Virus record (IMG/VR): IMGVR_UViG_3300021478_000003
Span: 1 to 62,244 of that record
Strand: one strand, 5' to 3'
Length of the DNA: 62,244 bases
Source of the DNA: a virus
The notes under the pieces are model-generated. The model saw only the letters and a list, made by a program, of their open reading frames with translations, ran no database searches and had not been told where the DNA came from. The translations under genes were made by a program, and so were the position numbers. Below, piece after piece: positions 35,475 through 42,197 of the stretch. The first letter of the stretch is position 1. Every line of letters begins with the position of its first letter.

Positions 35475-35501
35475 AGTATATCAAGGCAATCCGGCTTGCA
35501 A
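35475..35501 (-). promoter_or_regulatory. candidate minus-strand promoter at the divergent start
   Basis: On the minus strand TTGCAA (35501-35496) and TATACT (35480-35475) are 15 bp apart, short for sigma70. The start would fall near 35468-35467, next to the ATG at 35466. TTGCAA is self-complementary, so the same core could serve a plus-strand promoter before 35539. Confidence 0.4.
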
Positions 35502-35538
35502 CTAAGCCATTTTATGGAAAACTCTACAGGAGAATAGC

Positions 35539-35772
35539 ATGGCCAAGCTCAATGCAGCAGAACGCAAGAAAATCGCTCCGTCGAAATTTGCCGGTCCCAA
35601 CAAGTCCTACCCTGTCGAGGACAAAAGCCACGCTCGCAATGCCAAAGCCCGCGTATCCGAGGAAGCGAACAAGGGTAACGCTTCGCCGGCACTGAAAGCG
35701 AAGGTCGACGCGGCAGCGAACAAGGTGTTGGGTAAAGGCGCAGGCATGGTCAAGAAGCCAGGGAGCAAGTGA
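35539..35772 (+). CDS. DUF6582-like small basic protein
   Basis: 77 residues. The motif FAGPNKSYPVEDKSHARNAKARV (shown in full only as its core FAGP...YPVEDKSHARNAKARV) is a pattern common in phage and prophage proteins of unknown function often linked to virions. It starts the plus arm, with AGGAG before the ATG and a stop that overlaps the next start. Basic and Ala/Lys-rich. Confidence 0.65.
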   Translation: MAKLNAAERKKIAPSKFAGPNKSYPVEDKSHARNAKARVSEEANKGNASPALKAKVDAAANKVLGKGAGMVKKPGSK

Positions 35773-36071
35773 TGAGCCGCGCCAAGCTGCTGGCACTGTG
35801 GTTCGTCTGCGCGCTGCTGGTGCCGGTCCTCATGGTGGCCATGTTCTTCCAAGCTCTCGCCGGTTCCGAGACTCGGGCCAAGAGCATGGCCATCGCGCAG
35901 GATGAATGTGGTAACGCTTTGTTCGGTGGTTCGGCCGGCGAGACGATCAGCCAGCGGACCGGGATCGCTTTGGTAGCCGGCAAGCGCTGGGCCAAGATCG
36001 TCGCTCCCTGCATCGACTTCTTTTTCGGGGCTGGGCACTGCTTGAAGAACGTCAACGACGCGCACTACTGA
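35772..36071 (+). CDS. membrane-anchored hypothetical protein
   Basis: 99 residues. An N-terminal hydrophobic segment (LLALWFVCALLVPVLMVAMF) and then a soluble part with DECGNALFGGSAGETISQRT and a Cys near the end (GHCLKN). I recall similar small proteins with a '(D/G)ETISxR' turn being widespread in phages; function unknown. The start overlaps the previous stop (TGATG) and an intrinsic terminator follows. Confidence 0.65.
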   Translation: MSRAKLLALWFVCALLVPVLMVAMFFQALAGSETRAKSMAIAQDECGNALFGGSAGETISQRTGIALVAGKRWAKIVAPCIDFFFGAGHCLKNVNDAHY

Positions 36072-36089
36072 AATCCGTAATAGTTACAC

Positions 36090-36115
36090 GGGGGTTTTGA
36101 GACCCCCAATTTTTT
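36090..36115 (+). terminator. intrinsic terminator
   Basis: GGGGGT (36090-36095), loop TTTGAG, ACCCCC (36102-36107), then AA and six T residues. It ends the first plus operon before the control region. Confidence 0.85.
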
Positions 36116-36126
36116 GCGCGCTAGAA

Positions 36127-36144
36127 TAGTTGCAATTGCAAGTA
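36127..36144. promoter_or_regulatory. 18-bp element copy 1 (TAGTTGCAATTGCAAGTA)
   Basis: This 18-mer is the exact reverse complement of the copy at 36308-36325 and differs at two positions from the copy at 49918-49935. The core TTGCAATTGCAA is palindromic, as expected of an operator. Confidence 0.6.
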
Positions 36145-36267
36145 ATTAGATTTGGGCCTAATCCTCACAGAGCTTTGGGGGAGAATACCGCCCCCTACCC
36201 TCCTTTCGACCCCCTTGGGGGGGTGCCCTCGGCCCGGGAAAAAGAATTCTTTTGGCCCTCCAATACT

Positions 36268-36297
36268 GGACAAGTGGTTGTCAGCAACCACTTGTCC
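36268..36297. repeat. dispersed dyad copy 1 (perfect 13-bp arms)
   Basis: GGACAAGTGGTTG, 4-base centre TCAG, then its exact reverse complement. It is the most perfect copy of the family and ends 3 bp before the -35 box at 36301, as an activator or repressor site might. Confidence 0.8.
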
Positions 36298-36300
36298 GGC

Positions 36301-36329
36301 TTGACTATACTTGCAATTGCAACTAAGAT
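36301..36329 (+). promoter_or_regulatory. sigma70-like promoter for the 36373 gene
   Basis: TTGACT (36301-36306), 17-bp spacer, TAAGAT (36324-36329). The spacer contains the 18-bp TTGCAATTGCAA element (36308-36325), and the perfect dyad lies just upstream. This layout points to tight regulation of the gene at 36373. Confidence 0.6.
36308..36325. promoter_or_regulatory. 18-bp element copy 2
   Basis: Reverse complement of copy 1, lying inside the spacer of the promoter at 36301-36329, so a bound protein would block or modify RNA polymerase. Confidence 0.6.
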
Positions 36330-36372
36330 GAAGACTCACACAATCTGTGTGCTACTTGATAGGAGAATTAAC

Positions 36373-37047
36373 ATGAAAGCCACCACATTCAACGCGGTCG
36401 TTGCCCACGCCGCAAGCGCTTTGCCAGTCGTTAGCGCAAGCATCAACAAGCTGACAGACGATGAGCTGCTGGCAGCACTGCAGGACAACCCACAAGCCAC
36501 TGTCGTCTCACCAGATGGCAAGCACGTGGTCAGCGCATGGCAGACCAGTCTGTATGACCTGCTGTTCGCCCAGGCTGACGAACTCAACACCGTGCAAACC
36601 ACGCAGGCCGACAAGCTGGCCGCCTTCCTCAAAGCCCACTATGGCAAGACCGCGCCAACATTCAAGCAGTTCACGGCCGACCGCGCCGCACTCAAAACGC
36701 TGGCACAGTTTCGCGGGTTGGTAGATGACCAGTGGGTGCGCAAGCCTTACAACTTGGCCATCAAGGCCTTGTATGGTGCGCTCCCGGTCGCCATGACAAC
36801 GGCCGCCATCGCTAAGCGTGCCGCACGCGCCGCCGCTCCTAAAACTGTTGCCGCACCAGTGGGCGCACCAGCAGGCGAAGTCGCACCACGCAACAGCTCT
36901 GTAAGCGAGCAGGTAGAACAGATGGTTGCCAAGTTCGGGGTCTTTGAGACCATGCAAGCCATTACAGCCATTCTCAAGGCTGATGCGAAGACCCACACAG
37001 ACGCGATTGCGCTGGAAGCGATTGCCAAGCACTACAAGGCCGCCTAA
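36373..37047 (+). CDS. unknown early protein
   Basis: 224 residues; AGGAG lies 8 bases before the ATG. It is helical overall and has an Ala-rich basic linker (KRAARAAAPKTVAAPVGAP, residues about 150-170) followed by an acidic/helical C-terminus (SEQVEQMVAKFGVFETMQAI). No family recognised. It is the only gene behind the most elaborate promoter region of the genome and is followed by a dyad and a terminator, so it is probably expressed early and in isolation. DNA binding or host takeover is possible but unproven. Confidence 0.65.
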   Translation: MKATTFNAVVAHAASALPVVSASINKLTDDELLAALQDNPQATVVSPDGKHVVSAWQTSLYDLLFAQADELNTVQTTQADKLAAFLKAHYGKTAPTFKQFTADRAALKTLAQFRGLVDDQWVRKPYNLAIKALYGALPVAMTTAAIAKRAARAAAPKTVAAPVGAPAGEVAPRNSSVSEQVEQMVAKFGVFETMQAITAILKADAKTHTDAIALEAIAKHYKAA

Positions 37048-37052
37048 CGCTT

Positions 37053-37080
37053 GACAGGTGGTTGCTGACAACCAGTTGTC
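37053..37080. repeat. dispersed dyad copy 2
   Basis: GACAGGTGGTTG, CTGA, CAACCAGTTGTC. It begins 6 bases after the stop of the 36373 gene and precedes the terminator at 37090. Confidence 0.8.
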
Positions 37081-37089
37081 GTAAGCCCG

Positions 37090-37127
37090 AAAGCCCTGTC
37101 AAGCGATTGGCAGGGCTTTATTGTTTC
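37090..37127 (+). terminator. intrinsic terminator
   Basis: AAAGCCCTG (37090-37098) pairs with CAGGGCTTT (37111-37119), the stem extending two pairs further, followed by ATTGTTTCT. It ends transcription of the 36373 gene. Confidence 0.75.
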
Positions 37128-37208
37128 TATGGCACTAGTAGGATGTGTAACTATGGTGCAATGCCATAAGTGTTTAGTTGCTTTTGAGAATTCTTGCACG
37201 ACCCCCCG

Positions 37209-37240
37209 GAATAGTAACAGCCCCCCCATGAATAGTAACA
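37209..37240 (+). repeat. iteron-like direct repeats GAATAGTAACA
   Basis: Two identical 11-mers start at 37209 and 37230, 21 bp apart (two helical turns). A third lies inverted at 37740-37750. Each is flanked by a C-run or GC-rich bases. Confidence 0.55.
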
Positions 37241-37502
37241 ATGTTAGTGCCCACTTACTTACAAGTGGTGCAAGAATTATCGGCCGCAAACCCATTGCCT
37301 AAGCCAAACAGGTGTGCTCTGTTACACAAAGTTCAAAAACAACACTTTTAGGTGGTGCAAGTATTTTGGGTATAGTTGCAAGGGCAAACGGGCTGCAAAC
37401 GGCTTGGGATAGCCATATATTCATTCTTTAAAGAGTTTGTATTGTATGGCTGTGCTCGGATAAATCTCACTTTCGCGGTTTCCAGATGATACGACAATAG
37501 AT

Positions 37503-37607
37503 TTTCAATAACTCTAGTATGTAGGCAGTTGCCCGCAAATCCTCTCACCACTCGACTTTCTTCCGGCCCAGAATAGTTGCATTACCTACATACTAGAGTT
37601 ATTGAAA
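37503..37607. repeat. perfect 23-bp inverted repeat with 59-bp spacer
   Basis: Arms at 37503-37525 and 37585-37607 are exact reverse complements (left arm begins TTTCAATAACTC). Base pairing ends sharply at both sides. The spacer 37526-37584 includes GAATAGTTGCA. It could be a hairpin-forming origin, an invertible switch or a recombinase target. Confidence 0.85.
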
Positions 37608-37925
37608 CTGTATAGGTATCTATGTCGGAAACAACGCTTTTTCTGCTTTATTGCTTTTTCTCCTATGAGACCTAGCCACCACCTGCGAGAGCCAACTGTT
37701 TTTTGTGGGGCGTAGGGCTACTGGTGCAACTATTAGCATTGTTACTATTCAGGGGTGGCCTGTAACTATTATTGATGCCATATGCGCAACTCAGTTATCA
37801 CTCTGCCTATGAGTAGCTATTATTCGATCTAAAACTAGCCTTTCCATGGCAAATGATGTAGGATGCCCCTAGGATGTTGGAGGATGTGAAAATGACCTGA
37901 ATACTTACACTGGAATGGAACTATT

Positions 37926-38612
37926 ATGAGCAAAATAAACAACCTACAAGGCCAACGATTTTCTAGGATGTTGGCCGTGGCGCGAGCAGATAACGATTCT
38001 GTCGGGCGGGTGCAGTGGCATTGTTTGTGCGACTGCGGCAAAGTGGCAATCGTTCGTGGAGATAACCTGACAAGCGGCCGTACTACAAGCTGCGGCTGCG
38101 GCAAGGGTCCGAAAGCACCTGAAGACAGGCCAGCAGTTATCCCGCAGTACCGCGTGACCATCTACAAGGGCGAGGATGTTTGGGCTAACCACGCATCGCA
38201 CAGCTACTGCTTTGCCCACGTTCGCACGGCGCTAGGCGAACCGGTCCTGACAACTACTTTAGTGCTGCGTCGCCGGTCGTATCCCAAGATACACCCAGGT
38301 ATCGTCCGTGCCATGACCCAGATGCAGCAGGAGGGCATCATCCCCGAGCAGCGCGACTTATCCATCAACGCATGGATGAGGGCTTGCGGCGTGGTGGCCA
38401 ATGAGATGGGCCAAGTCGATGACCATGAGGTCAAAGTGCAGTACTGGCAGATTACAGGGCGCGGGGTCGACCCGGAGATAGCGAGGGCCAAGCGCGCCGC
38501 GCAGCACGAAGTAAAGTATCTGCCAGACCCACGCACGCCGGAGCAGATAGCCGCCGATCAGGCGCTAGTCGAAAAGCTGATAAAGGATTGGGGATTAGGC
38601 GGCGAGGACTAG
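37926..38612 (+). CDS. protein with AP2/HNH-associated zinc-finger-like domain
   Basis: 228 residues. Residues 7-60 show the pattern GQRFSRMLAVARA, WHCLCDCGKVAIV and TTSCGCG, a C-x-C-x2-C and C-x-C zinc-binding module often fused to phage homing endonucleases (AP2/HNH). Here no nuclease core follows. The rest is charged and helical, ending in RTPEQIAADQALVEKLIKDW. It may bind DNA, and its place just after the repeat-rich region fits an origin- or repeat-binding protein, which is inference. Confidence 0.65.
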   Translation: MSKINNLQGQRFSRMLAVARADNDSVGRVQWHCLCDCGKVAIVRGDNLTSGRTTSCGCGKGPKAPEDRPAVIPQYRVTIYKGEDVWANHASHSYCFAHVRTALGEPVLTTTLVLRRRSYPKIHPGIVRAMTQMQQEGIIPEQRDLSINAWMRACGVVANEMGQVDDHEVKVQYWQITGRGVDPEIARAKRAAQHEVKYLPDPRTPEQIAADQALVEKLIKDWGLGGED

Positions 38613-38701
38613 ATCGAATTCGTTGATAGGGGGAAACTGGAGTCCTGGGTGCAGAACACGGGCACCAGCTACCGCTCTCTAACAATTCGACAACGATCTG
38701 C

Positions 38702-38729
38702 GACACTTGGTTGTCCACAACCACTTGTC
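38702..38729. repeat. dispersed dyad copy 3
   Basis: GACACTTGGTTG, TCCA, CAACCACTTGTC, about 90 bp after the stop at 38612. Confidence 0.8.
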
Positions 38730-38938
38730 CAGATCGGCGAGGATGCAGCACAGGCCGCTTGTATGTCGGCTTGAGTGACAACCATCCTTGCGGTGCGGCG
38801 AACGCACCTCACATACACCATGCCGTGGCCGCTGCCGCCTGATCCCGGGCAACGCCTAACCCAGCTCGCGGGGCTTACCCGCTCAAATCGACTAGGCACG
38901 TTGATCGCCCGCGTGATCGGGCAGTAGTCATGACATGG

Positions 38939-38968
38939 TTGAAGTTCCTTTTTCAAGCGTCTTATATT
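38939..38968 (+). promoter_or_regulatory. sigma70-like promoter
   Basis: TTGAAG (38939-38944), 18-bp spacer, TATATT (38963-38968). It precedes the gene at 39008 and possibly drives the whole run of small genes to 42.7 kb. Confidence 0.55.
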
Positions 38969-39007
38969 AGAGGGCGTTTGAATCCGAAACTTCTAAAGGA
39001 GAAACAG

Positions 39008-39775
39008 ATGTACACATTCCGAGTGCGATACCCGACCGGGGAGTACCACGATGTCGAGGCCGACGATGTGGTCTTGGCGCTTAACCAGTTCAATCTGGCC
39101 CAGCGCAGGAATATCACCCGCGTCACTCGTCTAGGCGTAGTGGAGCGGCCGCAGTCCTACCGCGCCACGTTCTGCAATACACCGGACGCAGTGTTTGAAG
39201 CGACCAACTTCAGCGCGGCGTCTAAATACGTGGTGGAATCCTACCGTGATCGGCAATGCACCGGCCTGGCACTGGAACCTGCACAGCCAGCGCCGAGCGG
39301 CTGGGCCAGCGTCGATACATCGTCCGACGATACGACTGTCGTGCAGCCTATCTTCCGCTTCCGCTCGGGCAACGGGATACTCCGGCACTACAAGGCTGAC
39401 ACCGTGGGCGACGCGGCCCAGCGCATGCTGAAGGATCACCCCGGTGTACACGTGGAAGGGGTCGACGCTAACCTGCGTGACGGCAAGGGCTGGCGCGTTC
39501 TCACCCCACACATGGGAAGCTGGGTGCTGCCAGCCCAGACCAGCGCCGAGCAGTTGCAGAAGTTCGGCGAAGCTGTTCAGACCGGCGACGCGGTGGCGTG
39601 CGATCAGTGCGCCGAGCCAGTGAAAACCGAATGCTGTGTCGCTGTCGTCAAGTCATTGCTGGGCGTGGAACTGTACGGACCTTTTAACAGTATGGACGAA
39701 GCCCGCGCTTTCATTGATAAGCTGCCGATGCAGGCAGAAGCACACTACGTCAACACGCCGCCGACCGGCGACTAG
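39008..39775 (+). CDS. unknown early/middle protein
   Basis: 255 residues starting MYTFRVRYPTGEYHDVEADD; AAAGGAG precedes the ATG. Two related halves may exist: RVRYPTGEYHDVEADDVVLA near the start and RFRSGNGILRHYKADTVGDA near residue 120 have similar spacing, so it may be a duplicated small domain. A Cys cluster (CDQCAEPVKTECC, near 200) follows. No family recognised. The stop overlaps dyad copy 4. Confidence 0.6.
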   Translation: MYTFRVRYPTGEYHDVEADDVVLALNQFNLAQRRNITRVTRLGVVERPQSYRATFCNTPDAVFEATNFSAASKYVVESYRDRQCTGLALEPAQPAPSGWASVDTSSDDTTVVQPIFRFRSGNGILRHYKADTVGDAAQRMLKDHPGVHVEGVDANLRDGKGWRVLTPHMGSWVLPAQTSAEQLQKFGEAVQTGDAVACDQCAEPVKTECCVAVVKSLLGVELYGPFNSMDEARAFIDKLPMQAEAHYVNTPPTGD

Positions 39776-39802
39776 ACATCTGGTCGGTAGCAACCAACTG
39801 TC
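39775..39802. repeat. dispersed dyad copy 4
   Basis: GACATCTGGTCG, GTAG, CAACCAACTGTC. Its first base is the last base of the stop codon of the upstream gene. The asymmetric TCG/CAA pair matches the mirror image of copy 5. Confidence 0.8.
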
Positions 39803-39854
39803 CAACACATACGCGGTGCTAGAATAGGCCGCGTATCTTTTAAGGAGAACTAAC

Positions 39855-40001
39855 GTGAGTCGCAAACACTTCAAGCTGGTCGCCGAAGCCATAGCAGGCA
39901 TCCGCGATCTGGAAGAACGTAAGCGCATGGCGCAACTGATGGCCGGTGTCTGCCGCCAATGCAATGAACGCTTCATGGATGCATGCGGGGTGGCATCGTG
40001 A
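39855..40001 (+). CDS. small helical protein with CxxC
   Basis: 48 residues, GTG start with AAGGAG upstream. Helical (KLVAEAIAGIRDLEERKRMA), then CRQCNERF. The stop overlaps the next start (GTGA). Several phages carry tiny proteins of this kind, with a zinc-ribbon half; function unknown. Confidence 0.6.
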   Translation: MSRKHFKLVAEAIAGIRDLEERKRMAQLMAGVCRQCNERFMDACGVAS

Positions 40002-40219
40002 GCCGCGTCGAGATTACCATCATAGCCGTGGCGCTGATGATAAGCGCCGTGACTATCGGTGTCATTGGTGGCATTGGCTATATAGTGGACTCGTATAGCT
40101 GCCGCGCCAAGACCCAAGACATTGGGCTTGCGTATCGCTATCAGTATATCGGCGGTTGCCAGATCGAAGTCAAGCGTGGCATCTGGATTCCATTGGCCAA
40201 CTATCGAGTGGTGCCATGA
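39998..40219 (+). CDS. small membrane protein
   Basis: 73 residues from the GTG at 39998 that overlaps the previous stop. One strong transmembrane segment (ITIIAVALMISAVTIGVIGG) and a soluble tail with GLAYRYQYIGGCQIEVKRG and WIPLANYRVV, a pattern I have met in other phage membrane proteins. The stop overlaps the next ATG. Confidence 0.6.
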   Translation: MSRVEITIIAVALMISAVTIGVIGGIGYIVDSYSCRAKTQDIGLAYRYQYIGGCQIEVKRGIWIPLANYRVVP

Positions 40220-40287
40220 ACTGGCTCGTGAAGTACTATTGGGCGGTCATTATTATTTGCCTCATCATCGTCGGCTGGCCGGAATGA
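40216..40287 (+). CDS. 23-residue single-span membrane peptide
   Basis: MNWLVKYYW, then a hydrophobic stretch (AVIIICLIIVGW), ending PE. It starts inside the previous stop (ATGA) and its stop overlaps the next start, so both ends are coupled, which supports translation despite its size. Function unknown. Confidence 0.55.
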   Translation: MNWLVKYYWAVIIICLIIVGWPE

Positions 40288-40493
40288 CAGACCTCACCTT
40301 CCACGCACCCATACTCACGCCATTGTGGATCGCGGAGGTGACGGATGAGGACGGCGCAAGGGTCTTGGTGCTCAACTGCCAGGACGACATGGTGTTCGAA
40401 TTACCCGGAGGGATTACTCCGCAGACGCAAATGTGGGCGCGGCATATCGTCACGCTCTTCAACGAAGACTTCACTGGAAGGAAGATGCAATGA
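40284..40493 (+). CDS. small hypothetical protein
   Basis: 69 residues starting MTDLTFHAPILTPLW; acidic with a beta-like centre (EDGARVLVLNCQDDMVFELP) and a helical end. ATGA overlaps at both ends. No family recognised. Confidence 0.6.
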   Translation: MTDLTFHAPILTPLWIAEVTDEDGARVLVLNCQDDMVFELPGGITPQTQMWARHIVTLFNEDFTGRKMQ

Positions 40494-40666
40494 CCAATCA
40501 ATCCAACAAACCCCTGTCGCGTAACGACAAGTTGCTGGCCAAGGCAGCCGAGCTGGACGCCGAGGCTGACTCGCTCAACGCCAAGGCCAAGCGGCAGCAG
40601 GATCAGGCGTGCAAGTTGCGTGTCGAGGCCAACAAGATCAGGGACAACTTGAAGGGAGACACCTAG
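40490..40666 (+). CDS. small coiled-coil protein
   Basis: 58 residues starting MTNQSNKPLSRNDKLLAKAA, a continuous heptad-like helix (LDAEADSLNAKAKRQQDQAC) rich in Ala, Lys and Asp. Possibly an oligomerising partner of the adjacent small proteins. Coupled by ATGA to the upstream gene. Confidence 0.6.
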   Translation: MTNQSNKPLSRNDKLLAKAAELDAEADSLNAKAKRQQDQACKLRVEANKIRDNLKGDT

Positions 40667-40667
40667 C

Positions 40668-40916
40668 ATGCACCCGACTGCCGCAACGCTTGCCTTGTGC
40701 GGGTTCAAGCCCTACCTCAATTACACTGACTGCCGGTATCGCATCAAGCGTGGGCAGAAGAATGGTGAACCCATGCTTACGTTCTCCAATCTACACGGCT
40801 GGCACACCACGCACGGCGCATCGCTGAAGGAATACTCGGAGATAGAGTGGGGAGTCATTGCACCGATCATGGGTGAGATATCCCAGAACGATCTTGACTG
40901 GCTGTTGAATCAATAG
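40668..40916 (+). CDS. paralogous small protein, subfamily A member 1
   Basis: 82 residues. MHPTAATLALCGFKPYL opens the protein with a helix ending in a Gly-Phe. Then YRIKRGQKNGEPMLTFSN and HGW match the subfamily A pattern (aromatic or Leu-Arg-Ile/Leu, RG, Met-Leu, aromatic, Trp). The stop overlaps dyad copy 5. Similar proteins follow at 41341, 41607, 41878 and 46321. Confidence 0.65.
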   Translation: MHPTAATLALCGFKPYLNYTDCRYRIKRGQKNGEPMLTFSNLHGWHTTHGASLKEYSEIEWGVIAPIMGEISQNDLDWLLNQ

Positions 40917-40943
40917 ACACTTGGTTGCTACCGACCACATGTC
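40916..40943. repeat. dispersed dyad copy 5
   Basis: GACACTTGGTTG, CTAC, CGACCACATGTC, starting at the stop codon of the upstream gene. The next ribosome-binding site and start (40967) follow 24 bases later. Confidence 0.8.
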
Positions 40944-40966
40944 TTTCACTTGTTAGGAGAAGAACC

Positions 40967-41344
40967 ATGTTCACATATGCAGACTTCACATCGCAGCGCT
41001 GCACGGCCGCTCAGTATATCGGGCAGTTCGTCGACGACAACGTGCGCCGCTGCGTCACCAAATACATCTCCATCAAGAAGCTGATGGAGACACCATCGTG
41101 CGACGACATCGATGAGCTGGTGTGGGTAGCGATTGCCACCTGCGTCACGCCATTCGTCGCCGCGCCTATTATCCAGTCCGGCTACCCGCATTGCGACGGC
41201 GAGCTGGTGGTGCAGATAGCCCAGTGTGCCGCGTCCCAGATGCGCAAGGCAGCGCTGCACTTCAGTGGCGACAGCGACGACGCCCGCCTCCAGATACAGG
41301 CGTTCAAGATCATGAAGGAATGCCTTGCTCGGGTGATGCGGTGA
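40967..41344 (+). CDS. hypothetical helical protein
   Basis: 125 residues from the ATG at 40967, preceded by TTGTTAGGAGAAG. Helical throughout, rich in Cys (six), with TAAQYIGQFVDDNVRRCV and AASQMRKAALHFSGDSDD. No recognised family. The gene lies between two members of the small paralogous family, but its sequence is unrelated to them. Confidence 0.55.
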   Translation: MFTYADFTSQRCTAAQYIGQFVDDNVRRCVTKYISIKKLMETPSCDDIDELVWVAIATCVTPFVAAPIIQSGYPHCDGELVVQIAQCAASQMRKAALHFSGDSDDARLQIQAFKIMKECLARVMR

Positions 41345-41604
41345 GCAGGTGGGAAGAGATTGTCATGATGTGCACGCTGCTAGGCATCAAGCCCTACCTG
41401 CACACCATGGCCACTTACGATAGGCTTCGTCTCAAGCGTGGGCTGCACGACTGCGAGAAAGTTCTCACGTGTATAGGTGGCATCTGGGGTACGGCCAGCA
41501 GCATGCCTCTTCACAATTACGTCCCCATCAGTTGGGGGGAGGCGTGCGTGACGGACCTGCTGCAGTTGGGTGAAGCCGACATTGAATACATGAGGGAGGG
41601 ATAG
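41341..41604 (+). CDS. paralogous small protein, subfamily A member 2
   Basis: 87 residues, GTG start overlapping the previous stop. SRWEEIVMMCTLLGIKPYL aligns with member 1 (ALCGFKPYL). Then RLRLKRGLHDCEKVLTCIGG and W follow the subfamily pattern. The C-terminus ends in an acidic helix (EADIEYMREG). Confidence 0.65.
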   Translation: MSRWEEIVMMCTLLGIKPYLHTMATYDRLRLKRGLHDCEKVLTCIGGIWGTASSMPLHNYVPISWGEACVTDLLQLGEADIEYMREG

Positions 41605-41606
41605 CC

Positions 41607-41876
41607 ATGATCCGCAGCGAAGAGATGTGGCTCACACTGCGGCTGATGGGCCTGCGCATCTACACGTCACAGGTCAGTTGCCCCACCGTTCAGAGCCTGC
41701 GTATCATGCGAGGCCAACGTGGGTACGAACGCATGCTGCGCTTTGAGGGTGACAAGTGGGTCGTGCGGCGTTCTATCGAGCTGAGTAATTACAAGGAGGT
41801 CGGGCGTCTCGCCATTACAAGAGAGCCGCTGATGATGCTCACCTATGAATTGCTTGACGTATTCAAGGAGGGATAG
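41607..41876 (+). CDS. paralogous small protein, subfamily A member 3
   Basis: 89 residues. MIRSEEMWLTLRLMGLRIY opens it, then LRIMRGQRGYERMLRFEG and DKW. The RG...ML motif is exact. It is 2 bases from the previous stop. This is one of three adjacent members that seem to have arisen by tandem duplication. Confidence 0.65.
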   Translation: MIRSEEMWLTLRLMGLRIYTSQVSCPTVQSLRIMRGQRGYERMLRFEGDKWVVRRSIELSNYKEVGRLAITREPLMMLTYELLDVFKEG

Positions 41877-41877
41877 C

Positions 41878-42150
41878 ATGCACCCTATCGCACTGATCCT
41901 TTCGTTGAAGGGATACAGGCTGTATCGGTTCGAGCCAGGTGTAGGTATGAATACCGGTATCGACAAGTTGTTGCGCATCAAGCAGCAGACACGGCCAGGT
42001 GAAGACATGCTGTCATACCATAATCTACAGTGGATGCGTGTAGATAAACTTTCGTTTGAGCTGGAGCACTACAGCGAGCTGCCGTGGGCCTCAATCGACC
42101 AGTCCATCCTTGATTCAATCACGGATGAAATGATAAACGCACTACCCTGA
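41878..42150 (+). CDS. paralogous small protein, subfamily A member 4
   Basis: 90 residues. MHPIALILSLKGYRLYRFEP has the start of member 1 (MHP) and the GY/GF turn. LLRIKQQTRPGEDMLSYHN and LQW follow. The end is acidic and helical (DEMINALP). The stop codon meets dyad copy 6. Confidence 0.65.
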   Translation: MHPIALILSLKGYRLYRFEPGVGMNTGIDKLLRIKQQTRPGEDMLSYHNLQWMRVDKLSFELEHYSELPWASIDQSILDSITDEMINALP

Positions 42151-42176
42151 CATCTGGTTGCGGGCAACCAAGTGTC
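42149..42176. repeat. dispersed dyad copy 6
   Basis: GACATCTGGTTG, CGGG, CAACCAAGTGTC, overlapping the stop codon of the gene ending at 42150 and followed by CAACTTGCTAGGAGAAC before 42198. Confidence 0.8.
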
Positions 42177-42197
42177 TCAACTTGCTAGGAGAACGTC

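Larger units (their letters stand above)
36116..36372 (+). promoter_or_regulatory. non-coding control region upstream of the 36373 gene
   Basis: No convincing gene. It holds two 18-bp TTGCAATTGCAA elements (36127 and 36308), a 30-bp dyad (36268), a sigma70-like promoter (36301), a G/C-run stretch (36176-36232) able to form hairpins, and the palindrome AAAGAATTCTTT near 36242. Confidence 0.6.
37048..37925. other. 878-bp non-coding region, candidate replication origin/control region
   Basis: No gene with a plausible start, composition and ribosome-binding site is seen on either strand. The region looks AT-richer than its neighbours and carries a dyad (37053), an intrinsic terminator (37090), paired AATTCTTGCAC / GTGCAAGAATT arms (37189 and 37268), GAATAGTAACA repeats (37209, 37230 and inverted at 37740), and a perfect 23-bp inverted repeat (37503/37585). 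Density of repeats suggests an origin of replication or a regulatory hub. Confidence 0.55.
38613..39007. other. 395-bp intergenic region with dyad and promoter
   Basis: No reliable gene. It contains the dyad at 38702 and the promoter at 38939, and a small hairpin (GCCC / GGGC, about 38907-38922). The rest shows nothing I can name. Minus-strand frames here lack ribosome-binding sites. Confidence 0.5.

Noticed and set aside
36176-36232. G-run region as a quadruplex or gene
   Set aside because: The G and C runs pair with each other as a hairpin, and no reading frame has a start signal. I see no evidence for a specific role.
37044-37551. Minus-strand ORFs of 83 and 67 codons in the control region
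   Set aside because: Composition is unlike the other genes, no ribosome-binding site is visible, and they cross the dyad, the terminator and the repeats.
37503-37607. Inverted repeat as an insertion sequence or MITE
   Set aside because: No target-site duplication is evident (the outer flanks differ), no transposase is inside, and only one copy exists in the genome.
38850-38925. tRNA-like segment near a CTCAAATC string
   Set aside because: No acceptor stem, D-arm or CCA pairing can be folded by eye, and the T-loop match is only partial.
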